Under the pieces are notes generated by a model. The model worked only from the letters and a program-made list of their open reading frames with translations. It searched no databases and had not been told where the DNA came from. A stretch of DNA of 64,000 nt from Saturnia japonica (taxonomy: Eukaryota; Arthropoda; Insecta; Lepidoptera; Saturniidae), in the NCBI GenBank assembly GCA_033032175.1, contig CM065318.1, positions 18,910,001-18,974,000 of the forward strand, written 5' to 3'. Below, piece by piece: positions 45,161-55,046 of the stretch (position 1 is its first letter; every line of letters starts with the position of its first letter). Both the position numbers and the translations under genes were made by a program.

Positions 45161-45574
45161 GGACGCCTTTCCACCAAACGGCGGCTTCGCCAATTAATAT
45201 TTTTAGCAAATCGCGTAATGCATGCTTATCACTAACGTTAGCACACTCTTTATAAATTTCAATTGTATCTATAAACGCTTCAAATATCTCGTCGCTCTAG
45301 GTAGCCGGCGCGCCATCATAACGCGCGGTGCACTTCGCGAAGTTTTCGTACCGTACGTCGTTATCGGTCACGGTTCGCGATGTCGGTTGACAATCGCGTA
45401 TTCACTAACAGCTGTTCGAACATTGGCCTATAGGATTTTGCCTGACTCCGTGAAACGGCCGTGATGATTGAAGTTAGCTGTACATCAGTCAGTGTCACGG
45501 GGTTTTTCTCCGTCTGTAATTTCTAGCTCGCTCAGGTCGGCATCATCTTGTATTCGACGCGTTGTTCTAGGCAT
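45161..45574 (-). pseudogene. gypsy gag fragment, minus
   Basis: Begins with MPRTTRRIQDDADLSELEIT at 45574; a one-base shift near 45497 leads into DVQLTSIITAVSRSQAKSYR and later RRDIFEAFIDTIEIYKECAN, LKILIGEAAVWWKGVRS, the usual capsid motifs of this gypsy group. Belongs with 43700-45160. Leader sequence with a possible LTR start (TGTAACACGCGC, near 45768) lies upstream. Confidence 0.7.
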
Positions 45575-45661
45575 CTTGAACAATTAAAAGCGTGATGGCA
45601 AAACGGTTACTCGCATTTACGTGATATTGGGCCGCTATTTGGAACGCCACTCTAACGATTC

Positions 45662-46028
45662 AATTGCCGGCGGACTGATGGTCGCGATGCGCGGTCACTC
45701 GGTCAGGGACGCGGGGAATGGAATAGGTAGGCTTGCACAGCGTCGATGATATACAGCGCGTGTTACAGTGGTATTTTAAGATTTTCTTATGAGCGCTATT
45801 GGCAATATTTGTCACCGGCACATTGATGTAATTGTGTGTCTTACAATTTGGAGCATTGTAGTTAGGTTGGGTTAAAATCCTATCAGTAGATAGAGGAAGT
45901 GTATATAATGCATTTGATGTTAATTTATTATCAGATTGAATTATAGCATTACCTGTTCCTTCACTGGCTATATTGTCCTTTGCTGGAGTAAAACTGGTAT
46001 CCAGTGTTACGTCACTCTTGAACTGTTA
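45662..46028 (-). other. Unassigned open frame (122 codons, minus)
   Basis: From TTCAAGAGTGACG after an AG (46028) to TGA at 45662 with no stop, but no ATG. Starts KSDVTLDTSFTPAKDNIASE. Its second half overlaps gypsy leader sequence, so this may be chance plus a fragment of another element. Confidence 0.3.
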
Positions 46029-46279
46029 TAGTATAGTATGGTTCATTACATTAACTTAAAAGTTTCTTGATTATTATATTTCCCGGTTTCCCTCTTACAA
46101 TGTTGGGACAACTTTGGATGTCTTTGAAATTGGAGAAGTCTGGATGCATGTTGATGAGGCTCCGAAGGTCACGCTGTAAACCATAGCTGTGATCTGAAGA
46201 GTGAACTGTAAGTCCAAAAATCATATCCAACACCAACTTATCCTACCTTAAGCTGTAACATAAGTGTTATAGTACATGT

Positions 46280-46510
46280 ACAGGTATGACGTCGATCACA
46301 AACTTGTATAGACAGAACGTGGCGCGTGCGTCCATTATGTGTTCTGGACGACACTGGCTCCGGCCGTCGGTGGAGGCGCGGGCGCAACGCCGCGCCGCTC
46401 TACCTGTCGTGCTGTCGCCACCACCCGCGCGCCGCGCGGCTACTCGTGTACTTCATCGTTGCGTCTTTGCAGCATCAGTACGTGACACGGCGCTACCATA
46501 TAATCAGTAA
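46280..46510. other. GC-rich island in AT-rich DNA
   Basis: A block of about 230 bp (centre 46360-46450) made largely of g and c (cgccgcgccgctctacctgt, cacccgcgcgccgcgcggct). Two overlapping plus-strand frames are open across it (46286-46510, 46326-46616), but neither shows a family motif. Confidence 0.5.
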
Positions 46511-46511
46511 C

Positions 46512-46968
46512 CACAGAGGAGCCACAAAAACAATAGAATTATTAGAGGAGCACTTACTAATACCACCTATTGACTTAAATAAATTAATATGTAGCACATC
46601 ATGTTTAGATAAGTAGAAATGCGCAGCTATAGCTTATTGCAGTGGTTGGCTCATAAAAGTAGCTCAAAAATCTATTTTTAAATGTTTTTCCACCTGTAAA
46701 AACAACCTAGAATGTAAAGAAATCGAATAATTTTCATAATTATATTAAAGTAAAAGAATATAATGAAAAGGGTTGGCTCTGTTATCCTAAACGGGAAGTG
46801 TTTGATCTATTTACACAAACTCAAAATATTACGTACGAAGTTTTAAAATATTCGAGCCATAAAAATAATTTGTTGGAGTACATAAAAACAATTGTATCTG
46901 TTCACCTAAACTGTGATTTCCTTAATTGTAAAATACATAAGGAAATCCTTGAAAAATATTTTTGATAA
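46512..46968 (+). pseudogene. Possible P-like transposase C-terminal fragment
   Basis: ATKTIELLEEHLLIPPIDLN, stop, then IAYCSGWLIKVAQKSIFKCF with a CxxC-type pair (FSTCKNNLEC), and GWLCYPKREVFDLFTQTQNI ending EILEKYF. The arrangement (GYxxxK, paired Cys, 'YP...VFDLF') recalls the C-terminus of P/THAP9-type transposases, and the matching front fragment is at 43451-43699 with a gypsy between them. Weak. Confidence 0.35.
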
Positions 46969-47820
46969 AATAAAACTATTCTGTTTTGTTTAAATTATTG
47001 GTGAAAAGAGGTAAATAATATATTAGCAGGAAATTCAAAACGATTGGACATGAATGATCCAATTGAAGTACAATATGAAAAAGTATAAATTAAGAAGAAA
47101 TACAAGGAAATCTAACAAATTATTGAGTTGGAAATAATGTAGAATAAGTTATCGGAAACTCGTATTTGTATGTATGGAATTGGTAATGTATAATTATATC
47201 ATAAATTTAAAGTTTTGTTTGTACTATAATCACCTCGTATTATTTTTGAAACGGTTTTTTTTTCAAATCTAAATAAAATTACTAATTAAAAAGTCTAATA
47301 CGTAATATGATTTATCTACATATTAATTTTATTACAATTAAGTCCTAATAATTATTTATCATATGGTAATGCCAATAATACGGTTAATTAAAAGACAATC
47401 TAAACTGAATTGTTTCGTAGGTACTTGGACTGTCAACTTTAGTTTATTATGCCGTTTAATTACTTAATTGTATTATTGGTATGTACCAAAAAAATATTTG
47501 AAGATGAGCTATATACGTATACCCTGCTTAGTGCTACACAATAGGATATAGATGGCGCTATGTGTATGATTACGAAAATGGGGATGAGTTACCAGTCTAT
47601 TTCAATGAGTAATACATAAAGAACCAACTCCTGTGTTTTTAATGTTAACTAGGGATGTGAAAAAGAACGAATATTTTCGCTGTCGATTTTTTGTTAATAG
47701 ATTTTTTTTTTGTAACAGTATGTATTCAATCACCCTTCTTACTAACTTGCCAACCAGTCCTCTTTATTGAAAACTGTAACTGACATTATCAAGTGAATAT
47801 AGTGCCCTGTCTTAGAAAGA
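46969..47820. other. Unassigned AT-rich sequence
   Basis: Nothing recognised. Confidence 0.4.
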
Positions 47821-48007
47821 ATTCAGTATCCCAACAAGAAGGTGGCTCCCTTGTTAGAATTTTCTAGGTACTTTTTATGGCACATCAAAATGTATGTTTC
47901 CAGTTTATATTTATAATCCACTTCACATAAACACAATAACCAAGCTATATCACACAAAACGCTATCAGTATTACATAATATAGGGTCTAAAACCTAAGTT
48001 AATGAAT
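47821..48007 (-). repeat. GAA-tailed SINE-like repeat, copy 2 (truncated)
   Basis: Reverse complement of the family (ggtggctcccttgttagaat, aacctaagttaatgaat); both ends missing. Followed by about 30 bp of RTE-like tail (acatacataaatcacgccta). Confidence 0.75.
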
Positions 48008-48041
48008 CTACATACATAAATCACGCCTATATCCTAGAGCA

Positions 48042-48300
48042 TCTATTCTAATATAAAGCTGAAGAGTTTATTTGTCTGTTTGTTTGGTTATACGCGCTAA
48101 TCTCAGGAACTACTTGTTCTAATGGAAAAAAATTTTTTTTGTTGGATATCCCATTAATCCAAGAAGGCTATAAGCTATATAACATGACACTATGACCAAT
48201 AGGAGCGGAGTATCAATGAAAAATGGGGAAAATTTATTGCTTTTTTGGGGGTAATAGTGAGGAAAAGAGGTAAAGTACCTCATCCACCATTGAAAAGGAA
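48042..48300 (+). mobile_element. Helitron 5' part (truncated)
   Basis: Starts TCTATTCTAATATAAAGCTG after A (48041); then gcgctaatctcaggaactac and aagaaggctataagctatat, a widespread lepidopteran Helitron 5' region. It sits in the RTE-like tail. No CTAG end before the next repeat at 48312. Confidence 0.6.
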
Positions 48301-48311
48301 TGTAGAGCTAT

Positions 48312-48639
48312 GGCGTGATCTTGAAGTGAAGTGTTGTGGTTTTTATTTTTAATTAATTTACTTAGATTTTTGACCCTATATTATGTAATATTGGTGGCGT
48401 TTTGCGTGATATATAATAGTTTGGTTTTTGTGCATAAGAGAAGTGGATTACAAATATAAGCTGAAGGCATTCATTCTGAGGTGCCACAAAATCTTCGTAG
48501 AAAGTTCTAACAAGGGAGCCACCGTCTTGTTAGGATACTAAATCGTCATAACACATAATATAATTCACTCGATAATGGCAGTAATAGTCTTCATTAAAGA
48601 GGACCGGTTGCCAAGTTAGGAAGAAGTAGAAGAAGAAGT
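48312..48639 (+). repeat. GAA-tailed SINE-like repeat, copy 3
   Basis: Full-looking copy, from ggcgtgatcttgaagtg to gccaagttaggaag plus a GAA/GTA-rich tail. Confidence 0.8.
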
Positions 48640-48673
48640 AGGAATATTTTTTAAAAATTTATCTGCCGTCTAT

Positions 48674-48696
48674 ACTATATATATATATATATATAA
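48674..48696. repeat. (TA)n microsatellite
   Basis: Run of alternating ta, about 22 bp. Confidence 0.8.
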
Positions 48697-49240
48697 TAAT
48701 AATATAACACTTATTTCGCACACCAAAAAGCATTTGCCACACAGAACATTTACTAGCGTCAATGTTTTCAAACCTAAGTAGTAGTAGATATTTTGAAGTG
48801 ATAACTTCTTAAGGGTGGGTAAACGCGTTACGGCGCCATTCTGGCTTGCCTATTTTACTCGGTGTTCTAATATACATATTCAAGATTTGTAACTAATGAT
48901 AAAATATTTTTTGCAATCAATAAAAGATTTTATTAATTAATAACCTTTCCTCACATTATCATATTAATAAAGTTTAAGTAATAACCTAGAGTCTGGCCAT
49001 CGAAAACTGTCCCAAGAAAACGGCGGCAATTTAAAAAAACATGAAGCTGTTAACGCTAAATAAACTTAGCATAAACATAGTTGATACTGTGGCGACTGAA
49101 CTAAAGACTTTGTTGCGCAGTGCTTTTCTCAAGTTAAACAATTTCAATATTAAATAGTTTAACGTAGATTAGTTTAAGTTATAACTTCTGTCGAGCGTCC
49201 CGAGACGTAAACGTTTTTTATATAAAGTGGCGTCTAATGA

Positions 49241-49445
49241 GATGGTGGCTCCCTAGTTAAAACGGTATAGGCAGTTTTTGTGAGATTTCAAAATGCAAGC
49301 TTTCAGTTTATATTTACAATCCACTTAGTTAGGCACACTAACTAAACTACACGCAAAACACCACCAATATTTCATAATAAAGGGTCAAAAACCTAAGTTA
49401 ATGAATTAAAAATAAAAACCAAAACATGTCACTTCAAGATCCCGC
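49241..49445 (-). repeat. GAA-tailed SINE-like repeat, copy 4 (tail missing)
   Basis: Reverse copy (gatggtggctccctagttaa ... catgtcacttcaagatcccg). Confidence 0.75.
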
Positions 49446-49536
49446 AAAATCCATAGAATAACAGAATACTAAGTAATAATGATAATTACCAAAATATTAC
49501 AGGCTCTTTGGCTATTTGTCTATGATTACAGGCTAA

Positions 49537-49588
49537 CAAGAAACCTCAGAATACAGAACAAACAAGTTCTGTATTCTGAGCAAGAAAC
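49537..49588. mobile_element. 36-bp fold-back with 8-bp target duplication
   Basis: CTCAGAATACAGAAC (49545-49559), spacer AAACAA, then its perfect reverse complement (49566-49580). Both sides carry CAAGAAAC (49537-49544, 49581-49588). An 8-bp duplication is the hAT type. Lies 218 bp before the TRAPPC11 start codon. Confidence 0.6.
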
Positions 49589-49805
49589 GTTTTTGCATGT
49601 TTTTTTTAGTTGTTTCAGTTGTCAACTTGTCTTTATTGTCAAATGAATTTGACGTCTTGCTGACGAATGGCGATTTTAGCAAACTATGGGGGTGTTGTGT
49701 TGGAGTTTGTGATAATAATTTAATGAGTTATGCTGTATTCTAAAATGAAATAATCCTTCAAAGACCATAACTAGCGTTCTAGTCGCACACAACTTTGCGA
49801 GCGCT

Positions 49806-52800
49806 ATGGCGACCCATCCTAGTGACTACACGGAATTTCCACCCGAGATCATCGTTAAGCCTCTAGCTCTAATTGGGCTTTCAGGACTAGACGCCATCAA
49901 CAATGCTGTACATAAGGAGATATGGGACGCGTTTTCGAACAACCGGCGTGCGGACCGCACTCCAGTTCGTTTTAAACTACTCAACAACACTTTCGAATTT
50001 CCTGTCGTGAAGCCAAAAAGAAACTCCTACGAATGGTATATACCCAAAGGGATACTAAAAAAAAACTGGATACAGAAGCGTGTGTCTCTAATACCCGCTG
50101 TGGTCGTAATATTCTATGATATGGACTGGAACGATCCACAATGGAATGAAAAGATTATTGAGTGTGCTTCAAAAGTGCAGTCGATCCGCGCGGCGGTGGA
50201 AGGGCATGCGACGAGAATCGCAGTCGTCGTCATACAGAGCCGACAGTCTCCACCACCCTCAGAGTACATGCTGGGTGCCGAGAGAGCTCAAACTTTGTGT
50301 GCAGCTTGTGAAATACAATCAAAATCACTGTTTGTGCTCCCACAAAGTGATCACCTTATGGGCTACATTGTTCGCTTAGAAAATGCTTTTTATGATATCT
50401 CTCAAAACTACTACCATCATGAGACTAAGAACATCAAACAACACCGTGATCATCTGAACAAGACAACACATCAGTATCTGTATGTAAGACACCAGTTTAA
50501 ACTTGGTTATCTGAATGAGTTGAAACAAGATATGAGCACAGCACATAAACACTATATGCATGCTTACAATAATTTGCTTGAAACTAGAACAGTTGACACT
50601 AACATTCATGAAGTGAGGACTGTAGCCGGTTATATTAACTACAAACTATGCAAGTTACTGTTTGCTTTGAACTTGCCTCGAGATGCAATAGCTCAACTTA
50701 AATCTCACATTGAAAAGTACAAGAACAGGGTTGGCTCAACTGAATTACTGTTTGAGCATTATGGATGGATTGCAAGACAGTATAGTGCTTTTGGAGAACT
50801 GTTTGATGAAGCTATTAGAGCAGGACTTCCTGCAATACAGTCTCAGCACCCTGGTTTCTACTACCAGTATGCAGCTCAATTTACAGTAAAAAGAAGACAG
50901 GCTATGAGATCAGTTTGCACAGAAGCTCATCAATATCCTCCCCCTCCTGACCCTCTGGAAGGTATTGTGGAGTTTTATGGTCAAAGGCCTTGGCGTCCAG
51001 GTAGATTGAGTGCTGATCCTCATGACCCACAGAAGGAGCAAGCAGCAGTTCTGGCTTTGCAGTACAATGAGAAGATGTTCAATCACTCTGCAATGATCAT
51101 AAGTTTCTTAGGCTGTGCCATATCACAGTTCAAAACATTCCAATCTCCACGGATGAGGAAACAGCTTGTTGTTGAAATGGCTAATGAGTACTACTATTCA
51201 GCTGATTATGGTAAAGCTCTCACCTTACTAACTCACATGTTGTGGGATTATAGGAAAGAGAAGTGGTGGTACCTAGCATCACATGTACTGAACCGTGCCT
51301 TGCAGTGTGCATACTTGTCTGCAAAAATACAAGATTACCTTCAGCTCTCAATAGAAGCTCTATCCAAATATATTCAAGTGCCAAACAATGATAAAGATAG
51401 AATATTCAGGAACATTATGTCAGTACTAAATTGTAACATTCCTGCACCAGAACCTGATCTACCAGCACCTGCTCAGTGCAAATCTCTGGAGTTGTGGCAG
51501 ACAGCTGTGGAGAAGGAACCTTTCACAGTGTCTATAGACATGATGAACATTTCCAGTTTTTTGGAAATTAAACCAAAATTTAAACAGTTAAAGTACAGAA
51601 TGGATCAGTTGGTTGAATTGGAAGTATATGTAAGGTTAGCCTATAACACAACACTTCAAGTAAAAAATGCCTTTGTAACAATATCTAGTCATACAGAATC
51701 AATAGAGATTCCTATAATGGATAGCCCCATTGTATTGGAAGGAGGTAGAGTTAAAAAATTTATGTGCCAGTTTAAAGCTAATCCTCGGGACAATGGCTCA
51801 GAGTTGCATATCAAAAATGTTTATTTTGTTCTGGACTCTGACAGGAAGAGAAAGATTATTTTGAATTTTAAAACAGACGATAATAAAACTTCAGATCCTT
51901 TAATTCATTCTGAGTTGTTACATTTCATTACTAGTCAAAAAAGTGACTATGAATTTGACTGTATTATGCCTCTAACAACAGTGTCAATTACATCAAGAGA
52001 ATGTAAGCTATCAATAATTGTAACAAACTCAAGTCCTGCACTCCAAGGAGAGTGGTTTCTTACAGCATTCACCATAACAAATAATGAAGATACCTCAATT
52101 TGTGATGTGAAAATAACTGTGTCTTTATTAAGTTCACCAGATAATCAAAACCCAGAGTCAGTTACTGAACTAAGCCTGATAGAGGGAGTATCTCAATCTC
52201 AACCACTTAAAATATTTGTAGGTAATCTCTCCCAAACTTCAACACACTCAAACAAGTTTTACTTGAAAACAAACAGAATTGCTAATACAACTGTTCAAAT
52301 AAAAGTGTCTTATGTTATTGATCTTCCTGAAATATTAAAATTGGAGTGCACTAAAGACTTTGTCTCCAAAATAACAGTTGTCAAACCATTTGAAGTAACA
52401 ACTAATTTTGTGTCAATGAATTTCAAACCCATAACAAAATGTTTTGTGGATGACCCTTTCATAGTGATGCCACAGATAAAAATCTTAAGTCCTTGGAATA
52501 TTTTAATAATAAACACAGAGCTAGAGTTAGTAGACTGCTTCAAGAATGCTGATAGAAATAATCCTTTGTCTTGTGTAAGTAACATGGAAGTTGCTGAGAA
52601 GAATATTGCTTCTGATGCAGTTTGTGTTCAAGCAACCAGCAAACCTAAAGATAATCCAACTCGAGTGGGTCTCTATAATATAACATGGAGGAGGAAAGAT
52701 AACCCTGGTGGTTATCAAGTGATGAGTACTACAGCTCTCTTGGGGTTGCCTATTGAAGAGTGTCAAATAGCTATTGACATTAATTATCCAGAAGTAGTAG

Positions 52801-53111
52801 AGCAACTTACATCAGTACCAATTAAATGCACTCTGAGAGGAAAATCAGTATCTCCAATCAAACTTAGTGTTACAGTGGAGGGCACAGATGCCTACATGTT
52901 TTCAGGATATAAAAAAATGACTATAACAGTTCCTCCTAATGACAAAGTTGAGCTGTGTTATAATATACATCCTCTGGTTTGTGGGAATACCACACCTCCC
53001 AGATTAAAAGCAACTGTTATTGGTGATAGCTTGAACCAAGAAGTAGTGAGTGAGATGTTTGATAAAGTATTCCCACAGAATATATTTGTTATGCCCAAGT
53101 ACAATAAGTAA
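49806..53111 (+). CDS. TRAPPC11: TRAPPC11 (foie gras/gryzun), TRAPP III subunit, 1101 aa
   Basis: Single uninterrupted exon. ATG at 49806 (MATHPSDYTEFPPEIIVKPL) is the first in frame and the N-terminus fits the family. Conserved motifs: PLALIGLSGLDAINNAVHKE near the start, the foie gras domain at about residues 265-530 (LLFEHYGWIARQYSAFGELF, HPGFYYQYAAQFTVKRRQAM, VLALQYNEKMFNHSAMIISF), then a long beta-rich region and a gryzun-type C-terminus ending NIFVMPKYNK. Human TRAPPC11 is a similar length. It is a structural subunit of the TRAPP complex that activates Rab GTPases in ER-to-Golgi transport, autophagy and N-glycan assembly. AATAAA at 53153 is a likely polyadenylation signal. Converges with PSMB1, 530 bp apart. 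Confidence 0.96.
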   Translation: MATHPSDYTEFPPEIIVKPLALIGLSGLDAINNAVHKEIWDAFSNNRRADRTPVRFKLLNNTFEFPVVKPKRNSYEWYIPKGILKKNWIQKRVSLIPAVVVIFYDMDWNDPQWNEKIIECASKVQSIRAAVEGHATRIAVVVIQSRQSPPPSEYMLGAERAQTLCAACEIQSKSLFVLPQSDHLMGYIVRLENAFYDISQNYYHHETKNIKQHRDHLNKTTHQYLYVRHQFKLGYLNELKQDMSTAHKHYMHAYNNLLETRTVDTNIHEVRTVAGYINYKLCKLLFALNLPRDAIAQLKSHIEKYKNRVGSTELLFEHYGWIARQYSAFGELFDEAIRAGLPAIQSQHPGFYYQYAAQFTVKRRQAMRSVCTEAHQYPPPPDPLEGIVEFYGQRPWRPGRLSADPHDPQKEQAAVLALQYNEKMFNHSAMIISFLGCAISQFKTFQSPRMRKQLVVEMANEYYYSADYGKALTLLTHMLWDYRKEKWWYLASHVLNRALQCAYLSAKIQDYLQLSIEALSKYIQVPNNDKDRIFRNIMSVLNCNIPAPEPDLPAPAQCKSLELWQTAVEKEPFTVSIDMMNISSFLEIKPKFKQLKYRMDQLVELEVYVRLAYNTTLQVKNAFVTISSHTESIEIPIMDSPIVLEGGRVKKFMCQFKANPRDNGSELHIKNVYFVLDSDRKRKIILNFKTDDNKTSDPLIHSELLHFITSQKSDYEFDCIMPLTTVSITSRECKLSIIVTNSSPALQGEWFLTAFTITNNEDTSICDVKITVSLLSSPDNQNPESVTELSLIEGVSQSQPLKIFVGNLSQTSTHSNKFYLKTNRIANTTVQIKVSYVIDLPEILKLECTKDFVSKITVVKPFEVTTNFVSMNFKPITKCFVDDPFIVMPQIKILSPWNILIINTELELVDCFKNADRNNPLSCVSNMEVAEKNIASDAVCVQATSKPKDNPTRVGLYNITWRRKDNPGGYQVMSTTALLGLPIEECQIAIDINYPEVVEQLTSVPIKCTLRGKSVSPIKLSVTVEGTDAYMFSGYKKMTITVPPNDKVELCYNIHPLVCGNTTPPRLKATVIGDSLNQEVVSEMFDKVFPQNIFVMPKYNK

Positions 53112-53642
53112 ATTGTATGTAAATGATTAATTGTTTTTAAATGAAAATTGTAAATAAATATGAACAAAATGTGTATAATTTATATTAGTTACCCTGTAAT
53201 TATTTTAATAAATTTGGTTACTTGTTAAATTAGTGGGCTGTTTATTTTAATTTTATACTAAAGAACAGAAACAACAATAATACTTATATTGAGTAAAAAA
53301 TGTTCTTTATTTAAAATTTGTGTCAATGCCTTATTACATGGGGTTGGTTCTCACAGGGTATGTGTAAATTATAATCTTGTTTTTATAACTAACCAGCTGT
53401 CTAATTTTATGTTTTCTTTGAAATTATTTGCTTGAATAACAGCAAACATCTATTATTTTATTTATATATATAGATGAATCATTTTATGAATATACACTGT
53501 TTATTTTTGATCATAATGTTTCAGATAATTTGTTAGTATGCTGCTAGACTAATTGTACTATATAAAAATAAGTCTACAGTAGGTTTATTTTTTTACAAAA
53601 TATTTATTCATACAATTCAAATATTTCATACAAGTACACAAA
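53112..53642. other. 3' UTRs of TRAPPC11 and PSMB1
   Basis: Tail-to-tail spacer. Plus-strand AATAAA at 53153-53158 for TRAPPC11; minus-strand AATAAA (plus 53603-53608 and 53584-53589) for PSMB1. Confidence 0.7.
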
Positions 53643-54341
53643 TTAATCTTTACGAAGTTCAAACTTCTCTTCCTGAATGCCATTTGCAGTGATGATCAAT
53701 ATATAGATTGAATCTCCAGTGTAAATATCTCGTTCTGCTGCACTAATAAAGACATCTTTCAATAGAGCTAAAGCTTTCTCTTTCGGTAGAGGGGCTTCAC
53801 TAACATTCTGCATATTCTTTAAACCAATCTGATTATCGAGGAGTGGCTGAAGCTGAGCTCCTGCAGATCCTCCAGCGCGATAATTGGAACGCTCACAGTG
53901 CCCAATTGGATCATAGCTGTATACACATCCTTTGCCATCTCCATCTAAGCCAGCTAAAACGTTAGATACATAGTAAGGGAAAAAGCGTTTGTAGTACAAC
54001 ATTGTGGAGAGCATCTGTGCAACCGCAGGAGTCGTCATCGACTTGTTGTGTTCATGTTCGTACATCTGCATCCTCGCTTTTAGCAAACGGGTAAGAGTGA
54101 GCGTGTCACACCAACAGCCTGTCGCGCCGAGTACCGTGCGCTCTGATAATCTAAATAACTTCTTCTGGTCCCTCGTGTAGATAGAGAAACCAGTGCTAAG
54201 ACGAGTATCGGCCCCGATGACTGCATAGTCATCGCCGGCGATTGCAACAACGCTGCCACCGTTGTCCGCGTATGGTTCGAACCGAACCTGTTTGGCGCCG
54301 GGAATTGCATATTCGGGAAAGTTTTGATTAATACTTAACAT
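53643..54341 (-). CDS. PSMB1: Proteasome subunit beta type-1 (beta-6), 232 aa
   Basis: Single exon on the minus strand from MLSINQNFPEY to TAA. Ntn-hydrolase fold of the 20S beta subunits: RFEPYADNGGSVVAIAGDDY, AVIGADTRLSTGFSIYTRDQ, FFPYYVSNVLAGLDGDGKG, AGGSAGAQLQPLLDNQIGLK and DVFISAAERDIYTGDSIYI. It lacks a catalytic N-terminal Thr after the propeptide, as beta-6 does, so it is a structural subunit of the inner ring. Length agrees with the family (about 235-241 aa). Upstream of 54341 lies a short leader that continues into intergenic DNA; no TATA seen. Intronless. Confidence 0.97.
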   Translation of the reverse strand: MLSINQNFPEYAIPGAKQVRFEPYADNGGSVVAIAGDDYAVIGADTRLSTGFSIYTRDQKKLFRLSERTVLGATGCWCDTLTLTRLLKARMQMYEHEHNKSMTTPAVAQMLSTMLYYKRFFPYYVSNVLAGLDGDGKGCVYSYDPIGHCERSNYRAGGSAGAQLQPLLDNQIGLKNMQNVSEAPLPKEKALALLKDVFISAAERDIYTGDSIYILIITANGIQEEKFELRKD

Positions 54342-54765
54342 TTTTAATTGTTATTCTAATACCAAACTTGATAGAATATTGAAAAGAAAACGAACGAATG
54401 ACAAGCACAATTTGTCTGGTCTGGTAGCGGTAATGACAGTGACAGCCACATCATTAGGGATCCGCTAAAAGCATAGACCAATAACCTGAGGGCTAAAAGT
54501 ATCAATACCTGAGTAGAATCGTTACTTTTGATTTGATACCTAGTTTTTTTTGTACTAGATCCTTTTATTATAATATTTGACTAGGTATAGAGACTTTCGC
54601 AATTACTTGATACTTTTGTCTCGTATTGTTTTTATTGAGAAGTTTATGCAATCATTATTTGTAATTTTTAATGGCAATATTAACTTTTGTATGGTTAATA
54701 AAAGTGCCTAATTACATAGTAAGTTCTCCTAGACAAAGTAAGTTCTGTTCGTCGAAGTGTATTTA
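54342..54765. other. PSMB1 5' side, no gene
   Basis: Candidate 5' UTR/promoter of PSMB1 on the minus strand; nothing else recognised. Confidence 0.4.
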
Positions 54766-55046
54766 TCTGTACCAATATTATAAAAAGAAAAAATTTGATT
54801 TCTTATTATTTTTTTGTTTTTAATGGATAAAAACAAAAACTAATGAAGCGATTTTAAAAATGCTTTCACCAATATATAGCTACAGAATCAACAAGCAACA
54901 TAAGGTATATTATAATTTAAAAATGTGTTTATTCCTCATATAAATATCAATAATTTTTCACAAAGAATATAAAATTGTCTACATGGGTGCGTTGGCGATG
55001 TTTGTCATATAAAATTAACACTGGTGAAACCGTAGGGCACAGCTAG
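54766..55046 (+). mobile_element. Non-autonomous Helitron (281 bp)
   Basis: Starts TCTGTACCAATATTATAAAA after A and ends gtagggcacagCTAG before T. Its 3' end (gtgcgttggcgatg ... aattaacactggtgaaac) is the same type as the end at 23306. Confidence 0.8.
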
